A stretch of DNA of 64,000 bases from Streptomyces sp. NRRL S-1022 (GCF_000720135.1 NZ_JOIU01000008.1:186001-250000), one strand, 5' to 3'; shown: positions 52,088 to 60,116, numbered from the stretch's first letter. A program made the numbers and translations. The notes: a model not told the origin generated them from the letters alone.

Positions 52088-53011
52088 ATGCCACACCCCG
52101 ATTACAACTACAGAGCAGGTGTGCTCATCGGTTCGAGAGGTCCGGCGGCTGGAGAACAGAAGAACGGGCCCTTGAGTCCGCGCCAGTCACGTGACGGAGC
52201 GCTTCTCGAACACACAAAAGCGGATGTTGAGTTGTGGCATAGACACTTGCAGGAGGCTTGGACCGAGAACACCGGCGGGCGGAATAGCGAGACGCCTACG
52301 ACTCACTTCATTAGCCTGTACGACCCTAAAATGGCGACCGTCGAGCGAGCAATCGCCGAATGCCGGGAGTTTTTGTCCCAGTTCTCGGACCGCCCCGACT
52401 GGAATGGCGGTTCCCTCAACTTCATATTCGCCGGACACGGAACGACGCGAGGGGACCTGGTTCTCGCGGACGCAAAACTGTCGCCTGACCAGCTCATGTG
52501 CTGGCTGGCGGAACGGCAAACACTGGATGGCCCTAGCCGCAAGCTCCAGCTTGTTCTCGATTCTTGTTATTCGGGAATGACTCTGGCTCAATTGATGTGC
52601 CACGAGTCCCATCGAACGAGAGTCCTACTCGTCGACGCCTTTGCCGCAGCGATGCACGACGAGAAGGCTTGGGAACTCACGTCACTCGGGCATGGAGCCC
52701 TCAGTTACAGCATGGCGAGCGTAAACTCGCTGAACATTGGCGGGAATCCGAACCTCGCTTTGGCGATCGAGATTCAAGACGAGGAAGAAATCCGGAAGTA
52801 CCTCTACCGAGCCGCCCCAAACCCTGTCTCTTATCTCACGAATGCAGATCAACACTCGCTGGAGCTGACCAACGGGCACTCTCTATCAATCAAGGGACTG
52901 GGCACCCTAGATATTTTTCGCCAGACGACACCAGATGAAATTTGCGAGCACCTAGAGCAACTTCGGAGTGCAGCGAATCTAGGTGCATCCAATGTCAGAT
53001 CCATTGAGTAA
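52088..53011 (+). CDS. Caspase-like (peptidase C14) protein
   Basis: A 307-residue protein without membrane or obvious partner domain. The catalytic dyad is visible as FIFAGHGTTRGDLVLAD (His117) and LQLVLDSCYSGMT (Cys160), the hallmark of caspase/metacaspase folds. The N terminus YRAGVLIGSR and later LLVDAFAAAMHDEKAWEL fit the other core strands. Bacterial caspase-like proteases often execute abortive infection, usually fused to or beside sensors. Here it is 46 bp after the kinase gene and before DarTG. Base composition is visibly less GC-rich than the transfer genes, suggesting separate acquisition. The substrate and trigger are unknown. Confidence 0.8.
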   Translation: MPHPDYNYRAGVLIGSRGPAAGEQKNGPLSPRQSRDGALLEHTKADVELWHRHLQEAWTENTGGRNSETPTTHFISLYDPKMATVERAIAECREFLSQFSDRPDWNGGSLNFIFAGHGTTRGDLVLADAKLSPDQLMCWLAERQTLDGPSRKLQLVLDSCYSGMTLAQLMCHESHRTRVLLVDAFAAAMHDEKAWELTSLGHGALSYSMASVNSLNIGGNPNLALAIEIQDEEEIRKYLYRAAPNPVSYLTNADQHSLELTNGHSLSIKGLGTLDIFRQTTPDEICEHLEQLRSAANLGASNVRSIE

Positions 53012-53330
53012 CGAGACGAGGGATCTTCCAAGACGGCAGGCCCCGCTACTGCTCGCTCTGGCCGGCGTCGGTCACCCCGCATGGCTACGCCAGGGCGGTC
53101 CTGAAGGTCGGCGTGGTCGCGCTCGATGCTGGCACAGTGCACAACGGCCTGCACTCACGGCCGCCCTTAAGGCGGAAGCGAACGCAAGTTGCCATACCCG
53201 AAGACACTCGGCAGGCTAACAAAACAGCGCGATCGAGACTGACTACCTCACCATGGGCGATTGGCTCGCTCTGGTACCGCAGTCCGCAGCGGGGTTGTGC
53301 CAGCCAAGTGACCAGCCATGGCTCAGATCC
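53012..53330. other. Gap between the caspase gene and darG
   Basis: About 320 bp between the two convergent genes. Short frames exist in several phases but none has a ribosome site and codon pattern together. Nothing recognised. Confidence 0.5.
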
Positions 53331-54392
53331 TTACACCAGGTCAGCCTCGGACAGGCGTTGCCAGGCTGTTTCAACGTGAGCCTCCGTAAAGAGGCGCTCC
53401 TTTCGGTGATTCCATGCCCTGATGCACGCGGTCACCGATTCGGGGCTTGGCGGAGGCGTCACCAGTTCTTCAGCAGCGAAGAGAACGGTGCTCAATAGTT
53501 CCATGCCAAACGCGTCTTCGAAGCCTGCCGTTAGACTTTCGAACCTGGCCGCGATTTTTTCGAACTCCGGGTACTGCTTCAAGAACTGCTCAGCTTCGGT
53601 GACGGAGTCTTTGTTAAGCTCCAGAATCGCCTGGGCTCCGCTAGTGCCGTCGCCAAAACCCGTGACGAAGTGACCTTCCATCGCGGAGACTGCCCTATCA
53701 AGGGGTTGCGAGTACGGGCCATAAATGCCCTTCTCAAAGTGAAGCCCCAGTGGCAGATGCAGCTTCTGCAGAAGGTAGACAACTTTGTGCGCTTCAAGGA
53801 GCGAAACGCGTGGTTCAAAAGCGAGGCCGCGTGAAATTCCACTTCTGATGTACCGATCGAGCGCAGCAAGAAAAGCTGCACGTTCACGCGTCATTGCGGG
53901 TGCCTGAGTGGCATTTGGCATCGATGATGCGTTAGGCGCACCAGACGGCTCGTAAACGCGAACTTCGACCCCAGGAATAGTTCCCAAGGTCTGACGGATC
54001 ATTGGCTCAACTTCAGGCCAGGGAAGTCCGCCATTTCCACAACCTAGAGGTGGTACTGCGATGGACTTGATCCCACGCTCAACGATTTCGTCACGCAGTG
54101 CTACGAGCCCCGAGGCGATATCTTCGATCCGTGACGGCGCGCGCCAGTGGCGCTTCGTCGGGAAGTTGATGATGAACCGGGGGCCGCCCACTTGCTCGAC
54201 CTCGTGTACGTGCATCCGGCCGACCATGACGTCGCCACGATCGCAGGACGCCTTGTAGTCCTTGAAGTTCTCCGGATAGGCCCGCTTGAACTGCAAGGCG
54301 ATGCCCTTGCCCATGACGCCCACGGTATTGACCGTGTTAACAAGGGCATCGACATCTGCTAGAAGCAGGTTGCCGGTGCCGCGCGTGATCAT
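53331..54392 (-). CDS. darG: DarG: macrodomain antitoxin, DNA ADP-ribosyl glycohydrolase
   Basis: A 353-residue antitoxin. Residues 1-155 form a macrodomain: GTGNLLLADVDALVNTVNTV, then GVMGKGIALQFKRAYPENF and AVPPLGCGNGGLPW are the ADP-ribose-binding loops of the DarG/TARG1 type. Residues about 165-353 are a separate helical domain (RAAFLAALDRYIRSGISRGL, YLLQKLHLPLGLHFEKGIYG) matching the DarG part that also binds and blocks DarT. It removes ADP-ribose that DarT puts on thymidines. It lies 37 bp downstream of darT, the usual order. Start ATG. Confidence 0.9.
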   Translation of the reverse strand: MITRGTGNLLLADVDALVNTVNTVGVMGKGIALQFKRAYPENFKDYKASCDRGDVMVGRMHVHEVEQVGGPRFIINFPTKRHWRAPSRIEDIASGLVALRDEIVERGIKSIAVPPLGCGNGGLPWPEVEPMIRQTLGTIPGVEVRVYEPSGAPNASSMPNATQAPAMTRERAAFLAALDRYIRSGISRGLAFEPRVSLLEAHKVVYLLQKLHLPLGLHFEKGIYGPYSQPLDRAVSAMEGHFVTGFGDGTSGAQAILELNKDSVTEAEQFLKQYPEFEKIAARFESLTAGFEDAFGMELLSTVLFAAEELVTPPPSPESVTACIRAWNHRKERLFTEAHVETAWQRLSEADLV

Positions 54393-54429
54393 CGCTATCC
54401 TTCCTTGGGGCTCGTTCGTTACCGCTAGG

Positions 54430-55068
54430 TCAGTAGTACCACTCAGGTCTGACAGTCACCGGAAGCTCCGCCCCTGCCTCCCGCAGTAGGTGTCGTACTT
54501 GCTGAGCGTGATCATGATCGTAGACCGCCACCTCATGCACAGATGTCACGGGCAGATACTCATGAACCAGTAGCTCCGCCATGCGCCGGCGCATGCGATC
54601 CCCGTCATCGGCCGTGTTGTTCCAGTACCTTGCAGCCATGATCTCCCAGTCGACAACGCTTGGCATCATGCTCAAGTCGGTGAAGTGCCTGGTGATCGCG
54701 CTTGCACAGTTGCCGTCGCTGAACACGTAAGGCCTGTGGGACTCCATGATGCCGTCGACGGACGTGACCAGGTAGACGAGTGGTGCCTGCCCGTCCTGGT
54801 AGGTGGCTACGCCGCCCCGGCTGATTACGTAGAGCATGGGTGAGCGCGGGGCAAAGTAGAACGGGACGTAGTCAGCTGGACAGCCGTATGGCGGGACAGT
54901 GATCTGTCGCAACCGCCGTTCAGCTTTGACCGCCCTGTCTCCGCACTCACTCAGCACGCCCCCTCGGCTCTGCATGACGGTGTCCGAGACCAGCTGCTTC
55001 TCGGCGAGGATGCCACGCAGGTTGCTCACGTGCGTGAAGTGGAACAGCTGTCGTTCCCCAACGTTCAT
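54430..55068 (-). CDS. darT: DarT: DNA ADP-ribosyltransferase toxin
   Basis: A 212-residue DUF4433/DarT protein, the usual length. QLFHFTHVSNLRGILAE (residues 7-23) is the NAD-binding opening, ADYVPFYFAPRSPMLYVIS (66-84) the core strand, and MAELLVHEYLPV carries the expected catalytic glutamate (Glu165). DarT attaches ADP-ribose to thymidine in single-stranded DNA, blocking replication, and can stop phages. The ATG giving MNVGERQLFHF is preferred; MSTAVAVKD 114 bp upstream is possible; neither has a clear ribosome site. Frame continuing further upstream only translates the reversed tRNA-derived attR. darT is the last gene before attR. Confidence 0.88.
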   Translation of the reverse strand: MNVGERQLFHFTHVSNLRGILAEKQLVSDTVMQSRGGVLSECGDRAVKAERRLRQITVPPYGCPADYVPFYFAPRSPMLYVISRGGVATYQDGQAPLVYLVTSVDGIMESHRPYVFSDGNCASAITRHFTDLSMMPSVVDWEIMAARYWNNTADDGDRMRRRMAELLVHEYLPVTSVHEVAVYDHDHAQQVRHLLREAGAELPVTVRPEWYY

Positions 55069-55264
55069 CACAAGAACTGAGTAGACCACAGCCGTGACTG
55101 GCCACGTCAGCTGGTTGACCGTCAACCATGCCTCGGTGTACTGACCTTGACGGCAGTCCTTGACGGCAACGGCGGTGGACATTGCCGTATCGGGAGGCAC
55201 AACCCTGCACCTCGCCGATGGCCACGGCCGACCACGTACCTGACCTGGGCACTCGCGAAAAGAA

Positions 55265-55316
55265 CTCCTAAAGCGGGTGTCGCAGGTTCGAATCCTGCCG
55301 GGGGCACCAGGCAAAA
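55265..55316 (+). other. attR: attR: 52-bp direct repeat of the tRNA-Arg 3' half
   Basis: Identical over 52 bp to attL, but without the 5' half of a tRNA, so it encodes no tRNA. It is also the likely left border of the decayed element that follows. A third copy to the right was looked for by eye up to the window end and not found. Confidence 0.93.
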
Positions 55317-55347
55317 GGCCCCGGACCGATCATGGTCCGGGGCCTTT
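55314..55347. terminator. Terminator duplicated with attR
   Basis: AAAGGCCCCGGACC-GATCAT-GGTCCGGGGCCTTT is a perfect 14-bp stem. Core and loop equal the hairpin after tRNA-Arg; the outer base pairs have changed in a compensatory way. Confidence 0.82.
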
Positions 55348-55394
55348 GACATCCACTTCTGACATCAACGCGGGCGGGACGGGGTGCATCCGGC

Positions 55395-55901
55395 GTGACG
55401 AGAGACGAGGGCCTCGACCGGTTGAGGCATCTGGCACGAGCTCGGGCACTCGGACGTCACGTCGGCTCTGACCGCCTGATCCAAGCCGGCCTGGACGCTC
55501 TCCTGGCCGATGTCGATTCCCCGTCGCTTGCCCTCCTGGCCGGCCTGGGCCGCCGTGAGGAGCATGAGGCACAGGAGCTGTTCGACCACGTCGTGGACGA
55601 GCTGGGATTGGTCTTTGAGGCACCTGCGGACCCGATCGCCGCCAAGTGGGCCCTGGCCCACTGGCTGGCCGCTCAGATCGTCGACGGTTCCTTGGACCCG
55701 GCGACCGGAGCCGACCTCATATGGGTCGAAGCGGCGATGGAACTCGACTACCCCGACCGCCTGCAGCCGATCGTCGAGTGTGCCATCCAACTGGGCGACT
55801 GGAACGCCGATTGGAGCACTCCGCTGGAGCAGCTCAAGGAAGAGGTCCTTGTCGCCGCCCGCGCGTTTGTTGAGGGCGGAGGGCCTGAAACCAAACTCTG
55901 A
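55395..55901 (+). CDS. Conserved-looking hypothetical protein
   Basis: A 168-residue protein with a GTG start. It is acidic and mostly helical: RDEGLDRLRHLARARALGRH, DSPSLALLAGLGRREEHEAQ, WALAHWLAAQIVDGSLDPAT, and a late LDYPDRLQPIVECAIQLGDW. No domain is recognised. It lies between the att repeat and the integrase remnant, a place normally empty in this family, so it was probably added. A short gap separates it from the remnant. Confidence 0.65.
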   Translation: MTRDEGLDRLRHLARARALGRHVGSDRLIQAGLDALLADVDSPSLALLAGLGRREEHEAQELFDHVVDELGLVFEAPADPIAAKWALAHWLAAQIVDGSLDPATGADLIWVEAAMELDYPDRLQPIVECAIQLGDWNADWSTPLEQLKEEVLVAARAFVEGGGPETKL

Positions 55902-55970
55902 AAGGCCACAAAGCCCCAGGACTGCCATGGCCCGGGGCTCCGCGTCTCGTATGGGGGACAACGGCGGTGG

Positions 55971-56290
55971 TCAGCTCGAATCGGGACGCCTCTTCAACAG
56001 CCGGTCCATGTGGCTCATGGCCTCCCGCTGGGTGTCCTGCACGACGTGCGTGTAGACGTCCATGGTGATGCTGATCTGAGAGTGGCCGAGGATCTCCATC
56101 ACGACGCGGGGCGCGACTCCAGCCGCTGTGAGCAGGGTGGCGGTGCCGTGGCGTGCGTCGTGCAGCCGGATGACGCGGAGGCCGGCGGACTGGGCGACGC
56201 GGGTGAAGGAGCGGTAGACGTTCCGCGGCTCGACCGGGCGGCCGGTGCGGGTGGTGAAGACGAAGTCCGACTCACGCAGGCGGCCGCCTC
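55971..56290 (-). pseudogene. int: Integrase remnant (C-terminal third)
   Basis: About 100 residues survive: the catalytic HDARHG, LGHSQIS and MDVYTHV motifs are intact but the N-terminal two thirds and the first catalytic arginine are gone. It closely matches the end of the intact integrase (for example RPVEPRNVYRSFTRVA in both). No start codon of its own; the 5' end is fused out of frame to the excisionase remnant. Confidence 0.88.
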
Positions 56291-56458
56291 CAGTTCGTTG
56301 GTGATGTACTCGTGGACCGCCCGCGCCGGGATGCGCCGGCACCGGCCGATGGTGATCGAGGGCAGACGGCGGGAGCGGATGAGGTCGTAGACCGTGGAGC
56401 GACCGACCTTCAGTCGCGCCATCACTTCGGGCACCGTCAGCAGCTCGTCATCACGCAT
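56284..56458 (-). pseudogene. xis: Excisionase gene fused to the integrase remnant
   Basis: MRDDELLTVPEVMARLKVGR, then STVYDLIRSRRLPSITIG and RRIPARAVHEYITNELEAA is an almost complete excisionase with ATG start. After about 58 residues it runs into integrase sequence in another frame and continues 60 residues as nonsense. The deletion joint is within GGCGGCCGCCTGCGTGAG near 56,285. The HTH could still fold. Its start overlaps the repSA stop. Confidence 0.82.
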
Positions 56459-57281
56459 GGGTCGGTTCTCCTTCCGTTCCGGGAGCGGGTTCGAGAGTTT
56501 CGGCGAGCCAGGCTTCGGCGTCGGTGAGGCCGGTTCCGGCGTAGATCCAGTGCGCTAGGACGAGGGTGGTGGCGTCCCGGTCGCTCTCGGTCGCTGCCAA
56601 AGCCTGTGCGCGGCGCCATTCGGCGCGGGCGTCGCGGAGGGCGCCGAGAGTGGTGGAGTAGCGGCGGGACTTGGTGGAGAAGTGGCCGCGGAAGCCGAGC
56701 ATGTGGGCCCAGGCCCGTAGGCGGAGGTGTTCGAGGTCCTTGCGGGTGCCGAGGGTCCAGGCGGTGCGGACGAGCCGGCGGGCGTGGTCGCTGATGTCGA
56801 GCTGGGCCAGTTCGGCGAGGAACTTCAGCGGCCGGTCGAGAGCACCCGTGGCGGTCTCGGCGCCCTTGGTGGCGTACTTGGCGATGTACGCGGCTACTGC
56901 CCGCTCGGTCAGCTCCTGGCCGCCGTCGAAGTCGGCCGAGCGGACCGTACGGACGTCGAGCTGACGCCCGAAGGCGAAGGTGTGCGCCCGGCCGTCGACG
57001 ACCGGGCCGTCCACGCGGGCGGCGATGGCGGCGGCCCGGATGGCGTCGGTCAGCAGCTCGGCGGTGGTCCAGGCGGGAGGCGGGGTGTCACCGCCGCCGG
57101 GGCCGTCGATGCGGACGACGGCGTGAAAGTGGACGGCTCCGCGTTTCTGGTACTCGGCCACCTTGGCGAAAGACACCCGGGCGTACTCGCGGAAAGCCCG
57201 CTGCGTGAGGCCGGCGCGCTTGGCGACCTCCCGGCGCAGATAGATCGAGAACCGCCGCCACAGCGGACCGGCGTGCGCGTT
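56451..57281 (-). pseudogene. repSA: RepSA-type replication initiator, N-terminally deleted
   Basis: About 277 C-terminal residues of the pSAM2 rolling-circle initiator family. YLRREVAKRAGLTQRAFREY, ARVSFAKVAEYQKRGAVHFH (the HUH-like metal motif is HFHAVVRIDG) and AAYIAKYATKGAE with its catalytic tyrosine region are present. The N-terminal zinc-finger part, about 170 residues, is missing; the sequence upstream switches to a TraSA reading frame. Not expected to start normally. Confidence 0.85.
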
Positions 57282-57283
57282 CC

Positions 57284-57825
57284 GGGATGGTGCGATAGTC
57301 GCGAACGAAGGGCGTGGCGTCCTCCCGGAGGGCGACCGGCACCTTGAGGAAGCCGCCCGCGCTCGTGCGCGGCATGCGCACCCGCCATAAGACGTCGTAG
57401 CCGACGAGCCGTAGCTCGATGACTCCCGGCTTGACCGTGGTGACGTACACGGCGTGAACGCCCCAGGCGTGCCGAAGCCGTTCCGCAGCGGCGGCGAAGT
57501 CGGCGGGTTCCTGTCCCGGTGCCAGGCGGAGGCGAAGCCGCAGCCCGGTTGTGGTGGGCCGGACGATGCCCCGACGCGGCGGGACGGGCCGGACCTCACG
57601 CCGGCTCATGGTCTTCACGGCGAAGACCCGCAGTCGGGAGGGCGTGACGGTCAGGTCGCACGCCTCCATGACCGAGCCGTACGAGCTGAGCAGCCGAACC
57701 GCAGACACCGGCAGGCCGATCAAGGACCAGTACGCGGCCGGGTGCTTGGCCCGGGCGTAGGCGGCCCCGCCACCGAGCGCGGCGACAGGACCACCCACCT
57801 CCAGCAGCGTCGTCAGGTCGGACAT
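57284..57825 (-). pseudogene. traSA: TraSA-like FtsK translocase, C-terminally deleted
   Basis: About 180 residues: an N-terminal region with a hydrophobic patch (YWSLIGLPVSAVRLLSSYGS), then RIVRPTTTGLRLRLRLAPGQ in variant form and ATPFVRDYRTIPE, where the Walker A region should begin. It stops there and runs into repSA sequence in another frame. The motor is entirely lost. The ATG overlaps the stop of the gene before it (ATGA). Confidence 0.85.
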
Positions 57826-58181
57826 CAGGCCGCGGCTCCGGTCGCGGCCGGGAAGGCGGCCGGGGTGACGGCAGCGGCCCGGTAGGCGATGCCGTGGCGC
57901 TGCTGGCCATTGAAGACGGACTCCCACGGTCGGGCGACAAGGCCAGGCAGCGAGACCGGCGCCCCGAGGGCCAGACCCTCGGAGATGCCGCCCTCAGGAA
58001 CGGTGACCTTGATCAGCGACGACTCACCGTCCTCGATGTAGACGACGCCGATGGTCATCAGAGCCTCATCGCTGTTGGCGTCCTTGGCGATCTCGCCGGC
58101 CTGCCGGTCGCGGACCTTCGGCTCCGGAACTTCGGTGAGGAGGATCGTCGCGGCAGAGGTCTCCACACCGATGGTGCGCAA
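57825..58181 (-). CDS. SCO3933-type plasmid/AICE regulatory protein
   Basis: A 118-residue protein: ETSAATILLTEVPEPKVRDR, QAGEIAKDANSDEALMTIGV and SLPGLVARPWESVFNGQQRH are conserved in the small protein encoded before traSA in many AICEs. Predicted to be a beta-rich soluble protein; no proven function. Intact. An ACTCGTCTATAC operator sits 16 bp upstream of its start, so the GntR repressor likely controls it. Confidence 0.8.
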   Translation of the reverse strand: MRTIGVETSAATILLTEVPEPKVRDRQAGEIAKDANSDEALMTIGVVYIEDGESSLIKVTVPEGGISEGLALGAPVSLPGLVARPWESVFNGQQRHGIAYRAAAVTPAAFPAATGAAA

Positions 58182-58196
58182 GGCCCATTCCTATCT

Positions 58197-58286
58197 ACTC
58201 GTCTATACAAGATGCGTCCTGCGAGCCCCTTGATCGGGATCGCGGGATTACCTTGCCACACAACTTGCCCACTCGTCTATACGAGT
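58197..58286. promoter_or_regulatory. Two ACTCGTCTATAC operator sites
   Basis: Site A ACTCGTCTATAC (58,197-58,208) and site B ACTCGTCTATACGAGT (58,271-58,286; palindromic arms ACTCGT and ACGAGT) lie in the gap between the SCO3933-type gene and the divergent hypothetical gene. Related sites occur before the GntR/NUDIX pair and over the ATPase start. Confidence 0.75.
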
Positions 58287-58357
58287 AAGCGTGTTGGGGT
58301 GTACGAGTTGGAGAAGCGTCCTGCACCCGTGTCAGACCCACCCGCCAGAATCCATCC

Positions 58358-58726
58358 ATGCTGATAGCGACCAACGGCCGTGGCTACGAACTGAAGCGCC
58401 CCACGAAGCCGGCAGTGGGGACCATGCTCGCCAACCTGCGGCGCGGCAACGAGTACTTGATCCTTGAGCGTCAGGACGAGGAGCAAGAGGGCGACTGGTA
58501 CATCCAGGTCTGGTTCCGCGAGAACAACACCTACCAGCTGGAATACCGCGACGGCGTCCCTGCGGAGCACTACCAGACACAGACGGTGTCGCAGGAGAAG
58601 GTCCTGCAAGCACTCCTCGGCTGGATGCTCGACAAGCCCGCCTGGCGGGAGGGCTTCATGTGGAACAACATCGGTGAGATGTTCGCACCCGCCGCCTCTG
58701 ACAGCGAGGACGCGCCGACTCGATAA
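58358..58726 (+). CDS. Hypothetical protein
   Basis: A 122-residue acidic protein with no recognised domain. Features: NLRRGNEYLILERQDEEQEG, DWYIQVWFRENNTYQLEYRD and AWREGFMWNNIGEMFAPAAS; the many aromatic residues and alternating pattern suggest a compact beta-rich fold, possibly an immunity-type (Imm1-like) protein. That is a guess from appearance. It is preceded by operator site B and meets the convergent GntR gene. Confidence 0.6.
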   Translation: MLIATNGRGYELKRPTKPAVGTMLANLRRGNEYLILERQDEEQEGDWYIQVWFRENNTYQLEYRDGVPAEHYQTQTVSQEKVLQALLGWMLDKPAWREGFMWNNIGEMFAPAASDSEDAPTR

Positions 58727-58748
58727 GGCAGTGCCGCCGCCCACCCGA

Positions 58749-59537
58749 TCACGTCGCAGGAAGCTGATACGAGAGCACGTAGGCGTCCGCCGCCATGACC
58801 GTGTCGCAGACCTCGACAGCTCGTCCGCCGGTGTCGAATGCGGTCCGGATCAGGTGGATGACGGGTACACCAGCCGCCAGATGCAGTGTCTTGACCTCGG
58901 CAGGGGAAGGCATCCGGGCGCGGATCTCTTCCTCGAAGTGGTCGAGGTGGTGACCCAGCTCTTCGAGGCGGGCGTAGATGCCGCCGGGCCCGGGATTGGG
59001 TTCGGCGATGGGAGTCCCGCGGGCGATGTCGAGTGGGAGGTAGGAGGTGGCGAACTCCACCGGCCGTCCGTCGAGGAGGTACCGGCGCCGGCGAGCGAGG
59101 ACGCGCCGCACCGACCCGAGCCGGGTGGAGATGTCCTGACTGGCCTTCTCTTCCTTGACCTCCAGACTGTCGACCGTGGGATGACTGCCGGCGGCGTCGG
59201 CCTCCACGATGAACGCGGACTTGCCCTGTTCCCTGTGCCGCCGGGCGAAGCGGTCGGAGGCGAGCCGCCTGACGGGCGGTCGTGGGCGTACGAAGACTCC
59301 CCGGCCGTGTTCGGCGTGCACCAGACCCTCACCCTGGAGGATTGAGAAGGCGTTGCGGACCGTCATTCGGGAGACCCCGAAGTGGTCGACAAGGTCGGCT
59401 TCGGAGGGCAGCTTCTCGCCCTCGCGGAATCGCCCACGGTCGATGGCCTCGCGCAGCTGGTCGGCGATCTGCCGGAAGACCGCACGATCGCTCGTGGGGT
59501 CGAGATCACCGAGGAGGCCCGAAGGAAGAGGGCTCAC
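58749..59537 (-). CDS. GntR-family regulator (UTRA type), KorSA-like
   Basis: A 262-residue GTG-started repressor. HTH at residues 18-85 (AVFRQIADQLREAIDRGRFR, SEADLVDHFGVSRMTVRNAF, ILQGEGLVHAEHGRGVFV); UTRA domain after about 105 (RRVLARRRRYLLDGRPVEFA, VIHLIRTAFDTGGRAVEVCD). It is intact although the element around it is broken, and four or so matching operator sites remain. Divergent from the NUDIX gene, as in pSAM2-like elements. Confidence 0.9.
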   Translation of the reverse strand: MSPLPSGLLGDLDPTSDRAVFRQIADQLREAIDRGRFREGEKLPSEADLVDHFGVSRMTVRNAFSILQGEGLVHAEHGRGVFVRPRPPVRRLASDRFARRHREQGKSAFIVEADAAGSHPTVDSLEVKEEKASQDISTRLGSVRRVLARRRRYLLDGRPVEFATSYLPLDIARGTPIAEPNPGPGGIYARLEELGHHLDHFEEEIRARMPSPAEVKTLHLAAGVPVIHLIRTAFDTGGRAVEVCDTVMAADAYVLSYQLPAT

Positions 59538-59551
59538 GCGTACTCCTTTAG

Positions 59552-59565
59552 GTATCTAGACGAGT
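59552..59565. promoter_or_regulatory. GntR operator between GntR and NUDIX genes
   Basis: GTATCTAGACGAGT is the reverse complement of ACTCGTCTAGATAC, close to the ACTCGTCTATAC sites at 58.2 kb. It sits 14 bp upstream of the GntR start and 55 bp before the NUDIX start. Confidence 0.65.
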
Positions 59566-59620
59566 GGGCGAGTGTTGTTGCTACGGTGGAGAGCCTAGTC
59601 AGCCGAGAGGGCCGAGGAAC

Positions 59621-60052
59621 GTGAGCACTGAACGCCCGCACTCCGTGAGCGTCGCCGGGGTCGTCGTGGACGACCAGGGCCGGGCCCTCCTGATCCAGCG
59701 CCGGGACAACGGCCACTGGGAGCCGCCGGGCGGTGTCCTCGAGCGCGAGGAGACCATCCCGGACGCCCTTCAGCGCGAGGTCCTCGAAGAGACCGGCATC
59801 AAGATCGCACTTCCCGCGACCCTGACCGGCGTCTACAAGAACATGAAAGGCCTGATCGTCTCGCTGGTCTTCCGCTGCGAGGCCGCCGACGGTGTGCCCA
59901 CCACCGGTGACGAGACCCGAGCGCTGCGCTGGGTCACCCGCGAAGAGGTCACCGAGCTTGCCGACGAGGCCTACGCGATCCGCGTCCTGGACGCACTCGA
60001 CGCGACGACCCCGCCGGCCATCCGCGCCCACGACGGCGTGAAACTCGTCTAG
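59621..60052 (+). CDS. NUDIX hydrolase
   Basis: A 143-residue pyrophosphohydrolase. The NUDIX box is complete: GGVLEREETIPDALQREVLEETGI (GX5EX7REUXEEXGU; here G, then E, then REVLEET). The N-terminal VVVDDQGRALLIQRRDNGHW and ADGVPTTGDETRALRWVTRE are typical of MutT-like members. Substrate unknown. A GTG start after GAGG is used. NUDIX genes beside korSA-type regulators recur in AICEs and may act on the regulator's ligand. Confidence 0.9.
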   Translation: MSTERPHSVSVAGVVVDDQGRALLIQRRDNGHWEPPGGVLEREETIPDALQREVLEETGIKIALPATLTGVYKNMKGLIVSLVFRCEAADGVPTTGDETRALRWVTREEVTELADEAYAIRVLDALDATTPPAIRAHDGVKLV

Positions 60053-60092
60053 CCCGAACCCGCTGCACATGGCGGCCTACCAGCATAAAGGA

Positions 60093-60116
60093 ACTTGTAT
60101 GCACGAGTATACGAGT
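60093..60116. promoter_or_regulatory. Operator overlapping the ATPase start codon
   Basis: ACTTGTAT-GC-ACGAGTATACGAGT contains two overlapping copies of the GntR-type half sites and spans the ATG at 60,099. Binding here would block both initiation of translation-linked transcription and RNA polymerase. Confidence 0.6.

Larger units (their letters stand above)
39070..55316. mobile_element. Integrative and conjugative element (AICE) at tRNA-Arg(CCT)
   Basis: A 16.2-kb element bounded by a perfect 52-bp repeat. Modules in order: integrase/excisionase; iteron-like repeats; helicase-like ATPase and Prim-Pol replication; DNA methyltransferase and HNH nuclease; TraB/FtsK-type transfer with spread proteins and small conserved genes; GntR control; and cargo of kinase, caspase-like protease and DarTG. 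Conjugation by one FtsK-like translocase moving double-stranded DNA, with no relaxase, is the known AICE scheme. Replication here is the Prim-Pol kind rather than RepSA. All expected modules are present and uninterrupted, so it may be active. Confidence 0.92.

Noticed and set aside
55069..55314. N-terminal extension of darT beginning MPGAPGRIRTCDTRFR
   Set aside because: This is the reversed tRNA 3' end (attR) read as protein, a well-known annotation artefact. The same occurs at 38,424-39,119 beside the tRNA.
57282..57599. Upstream part of the repSA reading frame
   Set aside because: It is the shadow of traSA; the RepSA-like sequence begins only at the deletion joint.
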